A stretch of DNA of 12,810 nt from Lentisphaeria bacterium (GTDB lineage: Bacteria > Verrucomicrobiota > Lentisphaeria > Victivallales > UBA1829): contig DXVA01000104.1 of the NCBI GenBank assembly GCA_019408975.1, positions 1-12,810 of the forward strand, read 5' to 3'. Positions 1 to 7,029 of this stretch are shown here, piece by piece; the stretch's first letter is position 1; each line of letters opens with the position of its first letter. Under the pieces are notes generated by a model. It did no database searches. It was not told the DNA's origin and saw only the letters and a program-made list of their open reading frames with translations. The position numbers and the translations under genes are program-made.

Positions 1-372
1 GTATGCGTCAATGTCGGATTTGAAACCGGCGAGAAGGAGCCCGAATACGGCGGTATCGTCGATATAACCGACGAGCGGAATGAAATCGGGGATTACATCG
101 ACCGGGGCGATCAGGTAGACCAGGGCGAAGACAACGGCGGCGACGAATTTCCACGGCACTCCTTTGTAACGCCCCGCCTTGTAGTCCCGGAGCAGGGACC
201 ACAGCAGTTTGAATTCCTCGAAGAATCCTTTCAGGTTCCTTGCTTTCTCTTTTGCCTTTTTTTCATCGGCGAGAACCTTGTCCAGGTCTTCGGGAGTCAT
301 GCTCCCGACCCCGTGTTCATAGGCGGCATGAATACGGCTTCTGTCCTGCTCATTGAGTTCGGGTTCCGGCAT
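1..372 (-). CDS. YkvA/DUF1232 family membrane protein (partial, C-terminus outside window)
   Basis: The reading frame opens with ATG at 372 and stays open for 124 codons to the left edge, so the C-terminus is missing. Residues 1-70 are charged and helical (Lys/Glu-rich around 30-55). A hydrophobic segment at about 75-90 leads into the DUF1232 signature, APVDVIPDFIPLVGYIDD (residues 89-106), followed by another hydrophobic stretch. YkvA-family proteins are small membrane proteins of unknown biochemical role, so family membership is secure but function is not. A GGGAG Shine-Dalgarno lies just upstream. The gene begins 15 nt after the purU stop on the same strand, so it is probably co-transcribed as the distal gene of the purU operon. 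No functional link to folate metabolism is evident. Confidence 0.85.
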   Translation of the reverse strand, partial: MPEPELNEQDRSRIHAAYEHGVGSMTPEDLDKVLADEKKAKEKARNLKGFFEEFKLLWSLLRDYKAGRYKGVPWKFVAAVVFALVYLIAPVDVIPDFIPLVGYIDDTAVFGLLLAGFKSDIDAY

Positions 373-387
373 AGACTGCTCCCGTTT

Positions 388-1245
388 TTATCTTGAAAAT
401 ACGATGGTGCGACGTCCGGAAGTGATGATGCGGTGTTCCAGATGGGCGCGGACCGCGCGGGTGAGAACCCGGCGTTCGATGTCTTTGCCGATGCGTTTCA
501 GGTCGTCCGGTTCCGCTTCATGCGTGATGCGTTCCACATCCTGTTCGATGATGGGCCCTTCGTCAAGGGCGGGCGTCGCATAGTGGGCTGTTGCCCCGAT
601 CATCTTCACGCCGCGCTCCCATGCCCTCTGGTACGGATTGCCGCCCTGAAACGCGGGGAGGAATGCGTGATGAATGTTGATGATGCGTCCCGGGAACTCA
701 TTGATGAACTCATCGGAAAGAATCTGCATGTAACGTGCGAGAACGACGAGGTCGATGTGGTGCTTGTGAAGCAGTTCGATGACCTGCTGCTCCTGTTCGC
801 GCTTGTGATCCTTCCTGATCGGGAAACAGTAGAACGGGACGCGGAACTTGTCCGCAACGTCCTCCAGATCGGGATGATTGCTGATGATCAGCGGTATTTC
901 GCAGGCGAGGTCTCCCTCGTCCTGCGCGTGCATCAGCAGATCGTAGAGGCAGTGTGAAGTCTTGGAAACCATGATAGCCATGCGCTGGGGCTCGTCGGAG
1001 TAGTGAAGCGAATATTCCAGGTTCAGAGTTTTCGCGTATTCTTCGAAAGAGCCTGCAAGCTGTTTGCGTGTTACCGGCATGTCGGTAATATCCAGACAGA
1101 CCCGCATGAAATAGAGGTTTTCGCAGTTGTCCGTATATTGCTGGCAGTGCAGAATATTGAAACCCTGCTGGTAGAAAAAAGTGGAAATGCCGGAAAGAAG
1201 CCCTTTCCGGTCGTTTGACCTGATAAGAAATACAGCCTTTTTCAT
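388..1245 (-). CDS. purU: Formyltetrahydrofolate deformylase
   Basis: Hydrolyses 10-formyl-tetrahydrofolate to formate and tetrahydrofolate in the cytoplasm, balancing the C1-folate pool and supplying formate. The 285-residue length is normal for PurU. Residues 3-80 form an N-terminal ACT regulatory domain (FLIRSNDRKGLLSGIS, with the following QGFNI). The formyltransferase-fold catalytic domain follows, with NIHHAFLPAF at 190-199 and LDEGPIIEQD at 227-236. By alignment with GAR transformylase, the catalytic triad is N190, H192 and D228, all present. The ATG at 1245 gives the complete ACT domain; the upstream Shine-Dalgarno is weak (GGGTG). A plausible sigma-70 promoter lies 38-66 nt upstream. 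The gene is followed after 15 nt by the YkvA gene and preceded on the same strand, 91 nt away, by a pterin-reductase-like gene. Confidence 0.96.
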   Translation of the reverse strand: MKKAVFLIRSNDRKGLLSGISTFFYQQGFNILHCQQYTDNCENLYFMRVCLDITDMPVTRKQLAGSFEEYAKTLNLEYSLHYSDEPQRMAIMVSKTSHCLYDLLMHAQDEGDLACEIPLIISNHPDLEDVADKFRVPFYCFPIRKDHKREQEQQVIELLHKHHIDLVVLARYMQILSDEFINEFPGRIINIHHAFLPAFQGGNPYQRAWERGVKMIGATAHYATPALDEGPIIEQDVERITHEAEPDDLKRIGKDIERRVLTRAVRAHLEHRIITSGRRTIVFSR

Positions 1246-1282
1246 TCTGATTCACCCGTTGTTGATTCTCTGCAAAGTCGTT

Positions 1283-1311
1283 AATATAGCATCGGTTCGG
1301 GAGCAGGGCAA
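1283..1311 (-). promoter_or_regulatory. Putative sigma-70 promoter for purU-ykvA
   Basis: On the minus strand, TTGCCC (1306-1311) and TATATT (1283-1288) are separated by exactly 17 bp, in the 91-bp gap between the reductase stop and the purU ATG. This suggests purU has its own start in addition to any read-through from upstream. Identified by eye only. Confidence 0.45.
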
Positions 1312-1336
1312 ATCGGAAAAACGTGTTTCTCTCAAA

Positions 1337-2050
1337 TCAGTGCAGGCTTTGTCCGCCGTCCACATAGAGGATTTCGCCTGTGACGGAGTCGTTCTGCGCA
1401 AGAAAGAGACATGCCGAGCAGATGTCATCCAGCGTGACAGGCCTGCCGAGGGGAACGGTTTTCAGCGTCTTTTCCATTTTTGAATGCGGCAGTTCCACCG
1501 GCGGCAGGACGGGGCCCGGAGCGATGCCGTTGACGCGGATTCGCGGCGCCAGCTGAAGTGCGGCGGCTTCCGTTGCTGCTGCAAGCGCTTTTTTCGATAC
1601 TGCATAGCTGAAAGACGCCGCATCCGGATGGTGGATGCCCTGATCCAGCATGTTGATGATGAGCCTGGGATCGAGGCTGTTTTCTGCAAAGAGCTTCATC
1701 AGTTCGACGGGAGCCGTATAGTTGATCCGGAACTGCCTGTCCGCATCGGCGCGGGACTCCTCAAGGAGAGTGCGGCGGGCAAACGTGGAGGCATTGTTGA
1801 TCAGGATGTTTGCGGAACGCAGAGCGGGAGCCAGTTCCGCAATGGAGTCAGGCTTCGAGAGATCGCATTGAACCACGGAATGCCCGGCTCCGGTTCCGCC
1901 GAATCCGGCAATGAGCTGCTCCGCTTCCCGCACGGACCGGTTGCAGTGTACAATCAGTTTTGCTCCGTTTTGTGCGAAAAAGCGTGCGATGGCGGCTCCG
2001 ACTCTGATGCCGCCGCCGGTGATGAATATTCTGGAATCTTGGATTTTCAT
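1337..2050 (-). CDS. Short-chain dehydrogenase, pteridine reductase (PTR1/FolM)-like
   Basis: A 237-residue Rossmann-fold SDR, probably an NADPH-dependent reductase of dihydropterins or dihydrofolate. TGGGIRVG (11-18) is the nucleotide-binding glycine motif. HCNRS (35-39) after strand 2 resembles the NADPH-selecting HxHRS of trypanosomatid PTR1. NNAS is at 85-88. The usual catalytic Ser is replaced by Asp (INMLDQ, D136), as in PTR1 (NMVDAM), with Y149 and K153 forming YxxxK. The C-terminal VDGG motif is present. The start is placed at 2050 because the SDR fold begins there and AAAGGAAA precedes it; the frame is open to an ATG at 2152, but that extension is not SDR-like. It sits upstream of purU on the same strand, which supports a folate/pterin role. 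A generic SDR with another substrate remains possible. Confidence 0.85.
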   Translation of the reverse strand: MKIQDSRIFITGGGIRVGAAIARFFAQNGAKLIVHCNRSVREAEQLIAGFGGTGAGHSVVQCDLSKPDSIAELAPALRSANILINNASTFARRTLLEESRADADRQFRINYTAPVELMKLFAENSLDPRLIINMLDQGIHHPDAASFSYAVSKKALAAATEAAALQLAPRIRVNGIAPGPVLPPVELPHSKMEKTLKTVPLGRPVTLDDICSACLFLAQNDSVTGEILYVDGGQSLH

Positions 2051-2152
2051 TGCCTGTTTCCTTTCTGCTGGTGCGGGGCAGGGGGACTTTTTTGAATTTT
2101 CAGGATTCAGGATGGCGCCCGGCTGCCGCTCAGGATATAAAAAATGGTTCAT

Positions 2153-2164
2153 TTTTCCGGAAAA
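2153..2164. promoter_or_regulatory. 12-bp perfect palindrome in divergent region
   Basis: TTTTCCGGAAAA is fully self-complementary and lies between the divergent reductase and hydF genes, upstream of the candidate hydF promoter. It could be a protein-binding site. Short AT-rich palindromes also arise by chance, so confidence is low. Confidence 0.25.
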
Positions 2165-2174
2165 TCAAGCTGTT

Positions 2175-2215
2175 TTACAGGAATATGCACAGTTATTGCA
2201 TATAAAAACAGGAAT
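2175..2215 (+). promoter_or_regulatory. Candidate hydF-hypF promoter with inverted-repeat operator and flanking direct repeats
   Basis: TTACAG (2175-2180) and GCATAT (2198-2203) are 17 bp apart and could be -35 and -10 boxes. ATATGCA (2183-2189) and TGCATAT (2197-2203) are perfect inverted-repeat arms with a 7-bp spacer, covering the promoter spacer and the -10 box, as expected for a dimeric repressor site. ACAGGAAT occurs twice, at 2177-2184 and 2208-2215, 31 bp apart, about three helical turns. The boxes match consensus only moderately. The motif is not an FNR or Rex site as I know them. Confidence 0.4.
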
Positions 2216-2291
2216 TGCTATTGGAAAAGTCGGGTTTTATGCTGTAAGTTACCGTTCAGGAGATGAGAGAGTAAAAAAAGGCAGGAAAGTT

Positions 2292-3530
2292 ATGCAGAAT
2301 ACTCCAAAAGGACTCAGGCTTCAGATCGGTATCTTCGGAAAACGGAATGCCGGGAAATCTTCACTTCTCAACGCTCTCGCCCGCCAGGAGGCAGCCATTG
2401 TTTCGGAAACGCCCGGAACGACGACCGATCCCGTGGAAATGGCGATGGAGATGCTCCCGCTGGGGCCTGTTCTCCTGATTGATACCGCGGGGCTGGATGA
2501 CGACGCCGCTCTGATCGGCGGGCTGCGGGTCGAAAAAAGCAGAAAGATTTTTGAGCGTGCGGATATTGCCCTGATCGTTTCCGATGCGTCATGGGGGGCG
2601 TTCGAAGAAAAGCTTCTCGCGGATTTCACGGAGCGCGGAACCGCTGTAATTGCGGTATTCAATAAAATTGATGTGGCTCTTCCGCCGCAGAATGTGCTGG
2701 ACAGCCTCAAGGCTCGTTCCATTTCCTTTGTGATGGTTTCCGCAGGAAAAGGCGAGGGGCTCCATGAACTGCGCGAAATGATCCTCCGTAAAGCCCCGGA
2801 GGATTTTTTGTCTTCGGATAAGATGCTCGGCGATCTGGTGCCGGAAGGTTCGGCAGTGATGCTGATTACGCCGATTGACATCGAGGCGCCGAAAGGGCGC
2901 ATGATTCTGCCGCAGGTTCAGGCGATCCGCGATACGCTCGACCATAACTGCTATTGTCTGGTGGTCAAGGAGAATTCCCTTGCGGACGCTCTGGCGAACA
3001 TGAAGACGCCTCCTGCGCTGGCTGTGACCGACTCGCAGGCGTTCGGGACGGTGTCCCCGATTGTGCCGGAGGCGGTTCCCCTGACTTCTTTTTCGATTCT
3101 GCTGGCACGCCAGAAAGGCGATCTTGCCACTTGCGCCGCAGGCGCCGCCGCGATAGGGAACTTAAAGCCCTCTTCCCGTGTCTTGATTGCAGAGGCCTGT
3201 TCCCATCACCCGATCGGCGAGGACATCGGAACGGTCAAGCTCCCGAACTGGCTGCGCAGGCGCTGTTCGCCCGATCTCGTGATCGAGCATGTGCAGGGGC
3301 ATGATTTCCCGAAGGATCTTTCCGGTTATGATCTGGTGATCCACTGCGGCGCATGCACTTTCAACCGGCGCGAGGTCCTTTCGAGGATACTGCAATGCAG
3401 CGAACAGGGGGTTCCGTTTACCAATTACGGCGTGGCGATCGCATTCTGTTTCGGCATTCTGGAGCGGGCTCTGAAGCCGTTTCCGGAAGCGCTTGCCGCC
3501 TATGAAAGGACGATTCATCCGGTAAAATGA
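2292..3530 (+). CDS. hydF: [FeFe]-hydrogenase H-cluster maturation GTPase HydF
   Basis: HydF is the GTPase and iron-sulfur scaffold on which the 2Fe subcluster of the [FeFe]-hydrogenase H-cluster is assembled, using products of the radical-SAM enzymes HydE and HydG, before transfer to apo-HydA. The 412-residue protein shows the full layout. The N-terminal G domain has GKRNAGKS (16-23), TTT (43-45), DTAG (64-67) and NKID (124-127), followed by a dimerisation region. The C-terminal cluster domain has CSH (C303, H305) and HCGAC (H351, C352, C355), matching the CxH...HCxxC cluster ligands. The start at 2292 (MQNTPKG) is just before the G domain and has AGGAAAG/AAAAGG purine tracts upstream. The frame is open back to 1911, but that part is antisense to the reductase. 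The stop overlaps the next ATG (ATGA), implying translational coupling. hydE, hydG and hydA are not in the window. Confidence 0.96.
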   Translation: MQNTPKGLRLQIGIFGKRNAGKSSLLNALARQEAAIVSETPGTTTDPVEMAMEMLPLGPVLLIDTAGLDDDAALIGGLRVEKSRKIFERADIALIVSDASWGAFEEKLLADFTERGTAVIAVFNKIDVALPPQNVLDSLKARSISFVMVSAGKGEGLHELREMILRKAPEDFLSSDKMLGDLVPEGSAVMLITPIDIEAPKGRMILPQVQAIRDTLDHNCYCLVVKENSLADALANMKTPPALAVTDSQAFGTVSPIVPEAVPLTSFSILLARQKGDLATCAAGAAAIGNLKPSSRVLIAEACSHHPIGEDIGTVKLPNWLRRRCSPDLVIEHVQGHDFPKDLSGYDLVIHCGACTFNRREVLSRILQCSEQGVPFTNYGVAIAFCFGILERALKPFPEALAAYERTIHPVK

Positions 3531-5881
3531 GAAGCTCCATCCTATTTGAACTCAAGGGCAATCTGCATGTCGGCGGATTTCGCCCCTTCATGTGGAAGAT
3601 TGCTTCCGAAGCCGGGCTTTCCGGCTGGATTGCGAATTCCGAGCAGGGGGTGCTTCTGCGTCTTGAGGGGGAGGAGGAGCAGATCAGCGAATTCATCAGG
3701 AATATTCCTTCCGCCGTCCCGAATGCGTTCTATATGAAAGAAATCCGGCTTGTCCGGCGCGAACCCAGCGGACCGCTCGACCTGCGCAATATCGGTTTCC
3801 GCGTGACCGGCGAGGACAACAAGGTGCCGCTGATCAATCCGGATAAAGCGCCTTGCCCGAAATGCGTGGCGGAGGCGGAGAACCCTGCGGACCGCCGTTT
3901 CACCTATCCGTTTTCAAGCTGTTTCATCTGCGGCCCGACTTATTCCTTCGCGCTCCGCACTCCTTTTGTCCGCAAGAATACGAGCATGACGGCGTTCCCG
4001 ATGTGTTCCGATTGCAAAAATGAGAAGAATGATACGCGTGACATCCATCATTATGCCTCCGAAACTCTGGCGTGCCCGAAGTGCGGCCCGCAGGTTTTCC
4101 TCCTTGATATGTATGGGGAACTGATCGACGATGCAATTCCGATGTGCCGGGCGCAGGAGGGGTTGCACCGGGGGGAGATTCTTGCGATCCAGTCCATTTA
4201 CGGCGGCTTCCTGCTGTGCGCGGATGCGTTCAATGCGGATACGATCGTGCGTCTCCGGCGGAAGAAGAAACTGCCGGACCGCCCCTTGAGCCTTCTTGCA
4301 AGGAATATTGAGGTGGTCAAACGTTATTTTGAATGTTCCCCGGAAGAGGAAAAGCTTCTGGTTTCTCCGATTGCGCCGGTCGTGATCCTGAAACGGCGCA
4401 CGGACGTCGGGGAGCTCAGGCCGCTGCCTGATCTTATTTCGCCCGATACGGACACACTCGGAGTCGGGTTGCCGCCTTCTCTGCTGGAAAAACTGTTGTT
4501 CGATCATCATGCGAACCCCTGCGGTTTGCCCGGTTTCGACTTTCTCGTCACATGCGGGGATAACCGCCCGGGAAAAGCGGAATGTCTGGACATTGACGAA
4601 ATTTTCAACCGCCTGATGGCGTTTACGGACAAGTTCCTGTGTCATGACCTCAAGACCGGGCATGCCTGTCCTGCTTCGATCTGCACCGTCCGCAATGGGC
4701 GCACCCGCATCTGGCGGCGTTCCCGCGGATATGTGCCGCAGGGAATTCCGTTCAACGGCACGCTTCCGCGCAATGTCGGTGCGTTCGGAACCGATATGTC
4801 CGCCGCCATAGCCTTCGGTACAGGCGGCGAGATTCTGCCGTCGCAGGGAATCGGAACGCTGGATTCCCGCGAGGCGGCATCCATCCTGCCCGAGGTGCTG
4901 GAGCGCTTCATGTATCTCACGGACCGTGTGCCGGATCTGATTGTCTGCGATATGGACAAGGAGTCGTTCAGCGCCCGCGAGGCGGCGGCGTTTGCCGAGA
5001 AGCATTCGCTTCCGCTGGTGACGGTGCAGGCGCATCATGCACATGCGCTGACCTGTATGGCGGAGCATGGACTGCGACATGCGCTTGCGCTTGTGTTCAA
5101 CGGCGGCGGATATGGTCCCGACGGCACGGAATGGGGGGCGGAATGCCTGGAATCGCGTCTGGACGGTTTCTGCCGTTTCGCCTCGTTCAGCGGACGCTAC
5201 CGGCTTGAGACGAGAGATGCGCAGCTGCGCCCCGCGAAGCTGTTTCTGGAACGTCTGATCGAGATCGGCCGCGAACCTTCCTCCGCTTTGCTGGAGCGTC
5301 TGCGCGTGGACCGCAGCGAGTATGAGCTTTGGAAGAAGAACTATCTGGACGGCAGGCATAATTGTGTATTTTCCCATGCTGCGGTGCGCCTGTACGATGC
5401 GGTGTGCGCCGGAATCGGCATTGCGCCTGATTTCTGCACTTATGATATGCGCTGTCTCCTGATCCTGAATAAATACGCCGCGCGCTGTCCGGTTTCCCCG
5501 GAGGAAATACCGGAACGGATTCGGAGCCTTTTCGTTTTCGATGTGCGTGAGGAGGAACGCTATTCCGTGATTGACTGGAGCCGGACTTTCCTGAATCTGG
5601 CGGAAATCGAGCCGCCGAGGGAAGAGGAGCTTCCGCTTTATGCGAAGGCGTTTTACGCTGCGCTGGCAGCCGCCGGGCTTGCGATGGTCTCTTATGCCTC
5701 GCGTTTTTCCCTTGAGCGCGCGGTGGTGCTTTCCGGGACGCTTTTCATGGACGAAATTCTCGCGGACGCCACGGAACGGCTGCTGACGGCGCACGGTTAT
5801 ACGGTTTATCAGCATGAAAAAACGCCTGCCGACGAATCGGGCATCTGCACCGGGCAGGCGTATGCAGCCGGAATGACATAA
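3527..5881 (+). CDS. HypF-like carbamoyltransferase homologue (divergent), coupled to hydF
   Basis: A 784-residue protein with the complete HypF domain order. The acylphosphatase domain (about 5-93) has GGFRPF with R19 and N37 at catalytic positions. Two zinc fingers have all eight Cys (C110/C113, C132/C135, C160/C163, C183/C186). A YrdC-like domain spans about 205-405, ending in RRSRGYVPQG, and a Kae1-like domain about 415-784. Classical HypF uses carbamoyl phosphate and ATP to load HypE for [NiFe] cyanide ligands. Several consensus positions differ here. In the YrdC part, KxRPxKP reads KKLPDRP, SGN reads CGD (343-345), and the RxDDSV loop is absent. In the Kae1 part, QHHHAH reads QAHHAH (501-506), LDGxGxG reads FNGGGYG, LSGG reads LSGT, and NDGG reads DESG. 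It may therefore have a changed activity. The start codon overlaps the hydF stop by 4 bp. I withhold the symbol hypF because true HypF function is uncertain. Confidence 0.88.
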   Translation: MRSSILFELKGNLHVGGFRPFMWKIASEAGLSGWIANSEQGVLLRLEGEEEQISEFIRNIPSAVPNAFYMKEIRLVRREPSGPLDLRNIGFRVTGEDNKVPLINPDKAPCPKCVAEAENPADRRFTYPFSSCFICGPTYSFALRTPFVRKNTSMTAFPMCSDCKNEKNDTRDIHHYASETLACPKCGPQVFLLDMYGELIDDAIPMCRAQEGLHRGEILAIQSIYGGFLLCADAFNADTIVRLRRKKKLPDRPLSLLARNIEVVKRYFECSPEEEKLLVSPIAPVVILKRRTDVGELRPLPDLISPDTDTLGVGLPPSLLEKLLFDHHANPCGLPGFDFLVTCGDNRPGKAECLDIDEIFNRLMAFTDKFLCHDLKTGHACPASICTVRNGRTRIWRRSRGYVPQGIPFNGTLPRNVGAFGTDMSAAIAFGTGGEILPSQGIGTLDSREAASILPEVLERFMYLTDRVPDLIVCDMDKESFSAREAAAFAEKHSLPLVTVQAHHAHALTCMAEHGLRHALALVFNGGGYGPDGTEWGAECLESRLDGFCRFASFSGRYRLETRDAQLRPAKLFLERLIEIGREPSSALLERLRVDRSEYELWKKNYLDGRHNCVFSHAAVRLYDAVCAGIGIAPDFCTYDMRCLLILNKYAARCPVSPEEIPERIRSLFVFDVREEERYSVIDWSRTFLNLAEIEPPREEELPLYAKAFYAALAAAGLAMVSYASRFSLERAVVLSGTLFMDEILADATERLLTAHGYTVYQHEKTPADESGICTGQAYAAGMT

Positions 5882-5906
5882 CCGGTTTTATTAAAAAAAA
5901 TCGGTT
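5880..5906 (+). terminator. Possible terminator of hydF-hypF
   Basis: AACCG-G-TTTT (5880-5889) can pair with AAAA-T-CGGTT (5897-5906) around a 7-nt AT loop, starting at the hypF stop codon and followed by TTTAATAG. The stem is AT-rich and the U tract is short, so this is only a weak intrinsic terminator candidate for the plus strand. Confidence 0.35.
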
Positions 5907-5912
5907 TAATAG

Positions 5913-5931
5913 TGCGATGCTCTGCATCGCA
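5913..5931. repeat. 8-bp perfect hairpin with 3-nt loop
   Basis: TGCGATGC (5913-5920) and GCATCGCA (5924-5931) are perfect complements around the loop TCT, in the convergent gap between the hypF-like gene and the lipoprotein hydrolase gene. No adjacent U tract follows on the plus strand. On the minus strand an 8-T run begins 12 nt later, too far for a classical terminator. Its size and loop length match the hairpin at 12630-12648, next to the other repeat copy. Confidence 0.6.
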
Positions 5932-5966
5932 AAAACAGCTTCGTGCGACTCACAGTCCTGCCGCAT

Positions 5967-5991
5967 TCCAGCTGCGTAAGCTGGTTGCCGC
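5967..5991. repeat. Dispersed hairpin repeat, copy A
   Basis: This 25-nt segment matches 12654-12678 at 22 of 25 positions. The core is CCAGCT (5968-5973), a 5-nt loop gcgta, and AGCTGG (5979-5984), followed by a GCCGC tail. Two of the three differences fall in the loop, as expected if the stem is conserved as a structure. It lies 9 nt from the stop codon of the lipoprotein hydrolase. Confidence 0.6.
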
Positions 5992-5999
5992 GGGGTAGT

Positions 6000-7028
6000 T
6001 CATTTCCAGAATGCGCCGACCCGCTCCTTTGCATTGTCTGCCAGGTTGCGGTAGAAGAAATAGATGTCGTTCATATGGTAAATGCCTTTTCCCATAAGTT
6101 TGGAATCATATTTCCCTTCTTTCGCAGGCACGACGATCAAAGCGCCGGTTTCAGGGTTGACGACGGCACTGCAGAAATTTTTATCTTCCGAAACGATGTT
6201 GTTTTTCCCGTCGAAGAAAACGGCGCCTTTGTTCATGGCGGCATCCGCCTTGATGTCGTCCGTGCGCCAGTTCAGGGGATTGATGCAATAGGTGTCCGGT
6301 CCGGTGAAGATTGATCTGGCAGCATCCGGGGATTCCGAATTATAGTTGATGATCACGCCGGTGTCATTGGCGCCGCGGGCAAGGCGCAGATGGGGATGAT
6401 CGGGGAACGTCTTCGGCATTTTCGGGTAGCCGATCAGGTAGGCGGCGACGAGCCTGTTGCGGAGTTTCGGGTCCTTGAATTCGCTTTTCATGAGTTCAAG
6501 CAGGACCATAGCCCCCTGGCTGTGCCCGAACAGGATGAAGGGGCGCCCGTTGTTGTAATGCTCCATATAGTAGCGGAATGCACGGCGGACATCTTCGATT
6601 CCGGTTTTCGTGTAGACCTGCTTTTCCGGTTTTTCCGCCGCCTCCGCAATCACTCTGAAATATTCGCCCTGGCGGTAATAGGGGGCATAAACCATGCCGA
6701 CATCCGAAAAAACGCCTGTCTGCTGCGCCGTAATATTCTTTGCCTTCTCCTGAACCGACGGATCGCTCCAGTCCATGTAGGGATGGTCTTTGTGTGCGAC
6801 GATCGTCGGGTAGACGTAAAAAACATCGACTTCCCGCGGCGGCGTATCTGCATCCGGCAGGGCGATCCAGTTGAATGGCTTGGAGTAGTCTACGGCGATA
6901 TTGACATTGCGCAGTTCCTCCGTGGAGGGTACGGAGGCTGCGCACCCGGAAAAGAATACTATGGACAGGCAGAACAGCACCGCCGGAAGAAGCCGGAGAA
7001 AGTGATGTTTTTTTACGGAGAATTTCAT
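6000..7028 (-). CDS. Lipoprotein alpha/beta hydrolase, DUF3089 family
   Basis: A 342-residue, probably membrane-anchored esterase or lipase-like hydrolase of unknown substrate. The N-terminus is a lipoprotein signal peptide: basic residues, a hydrophobic stretch (10-26), then FFSGC with the lipid-bearing Cys at 29. Mature-region landmarks typical of DUF3089 are DVFYVYPT (68-75), MVYAPYYRQG (112-121) and the nucleophile elbow GHSQG (168-172, Ser170). Remaining triad members cannot be assigned with certainty by eye. The start codon lies 1 nt after the stop of the SGNH hydrolase gene, so the two are almost certainly one operon and translationally coupled, suggesting paired action on an acylated extracytoplasmic substrate. 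The family assignment comes from motif recall. Confidence 0.8.
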   Translation of the reverse strand: MKFSVKKHHFLRLLPAVLFCLSIVFFSGCAASVPSTEELRNVNIAVDYSKPFNWIALPDADTPPREVDVFYVYPTIVAHKDHPYMDWSDPSVQEKAKNITAQQTGVFSDVGMVYAPYYRQGEYFRVIAEAAEKPEKQVYTKTGIEDVRRAFRYYMEHYNNGRPFILFGHSQGAMVLLELMKSEFKDPKLRNRLVAAYLIGYPKMPKTFPDHPHLRLARGANDTGVIINYNSESPDAARSIFTGPDTYCINPLNWRTDDIKADAAMNKGAVFFDGKNNIVSEDKNFCSAVVNPETGALIVVPAKEGKYDSKLMGKGIYHMNDIYFFYRNLADNAKERVGAFWK

Positions 7029-7029
7029 T

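Noticed and set aside
433..957. 174-codon plus-strand frame opposite purU, and a 181-codon minus-strand frame at 710-1255
   Set aside because: Both are alternative frames of purU, whose ACT and formyltransferase motifs are continuous in the accepted frame.
1484..2095. 203-codon plus-strand frame opposite the reductase
   Set aside because: It is antisense to a gene with intact SDR motifs, and no domain is recognisable.
2051..2152. 34-residue N-terminal extension of the pterin-reductase-like protein
   Set aside because: The Rossmann beta-strand begins at the ATG at 2050, which has a purine-rich ribosome-binding site; the extension is AT-rich intergenic sequence with palindromes.
1911..2291. 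N-terminal extension of HydF back to 1911
   Set aside because: The extension runs antisense through the reductase gene and has no HydF similarity; the G domain starts right after the ATG at 2292, which has its own ribosome-binding site.
3914..5815. 633-codon open frame on the minus strand opposite the hypF-like gene
   Set aside because: It is antisense to a gene with clear HypF domains and zinc-finger motifs. Its translation is Arg/His/Gln-rich with no recognisable domain, typical of a shadow frame in GC-rich coding DNA.
5913..5931. Hairpin considered as the terminator of hydF-hypF
   Set aside because: The plus strand continues AAAAC rather than a U tract, so it was listed as a repeat hairpin instead.
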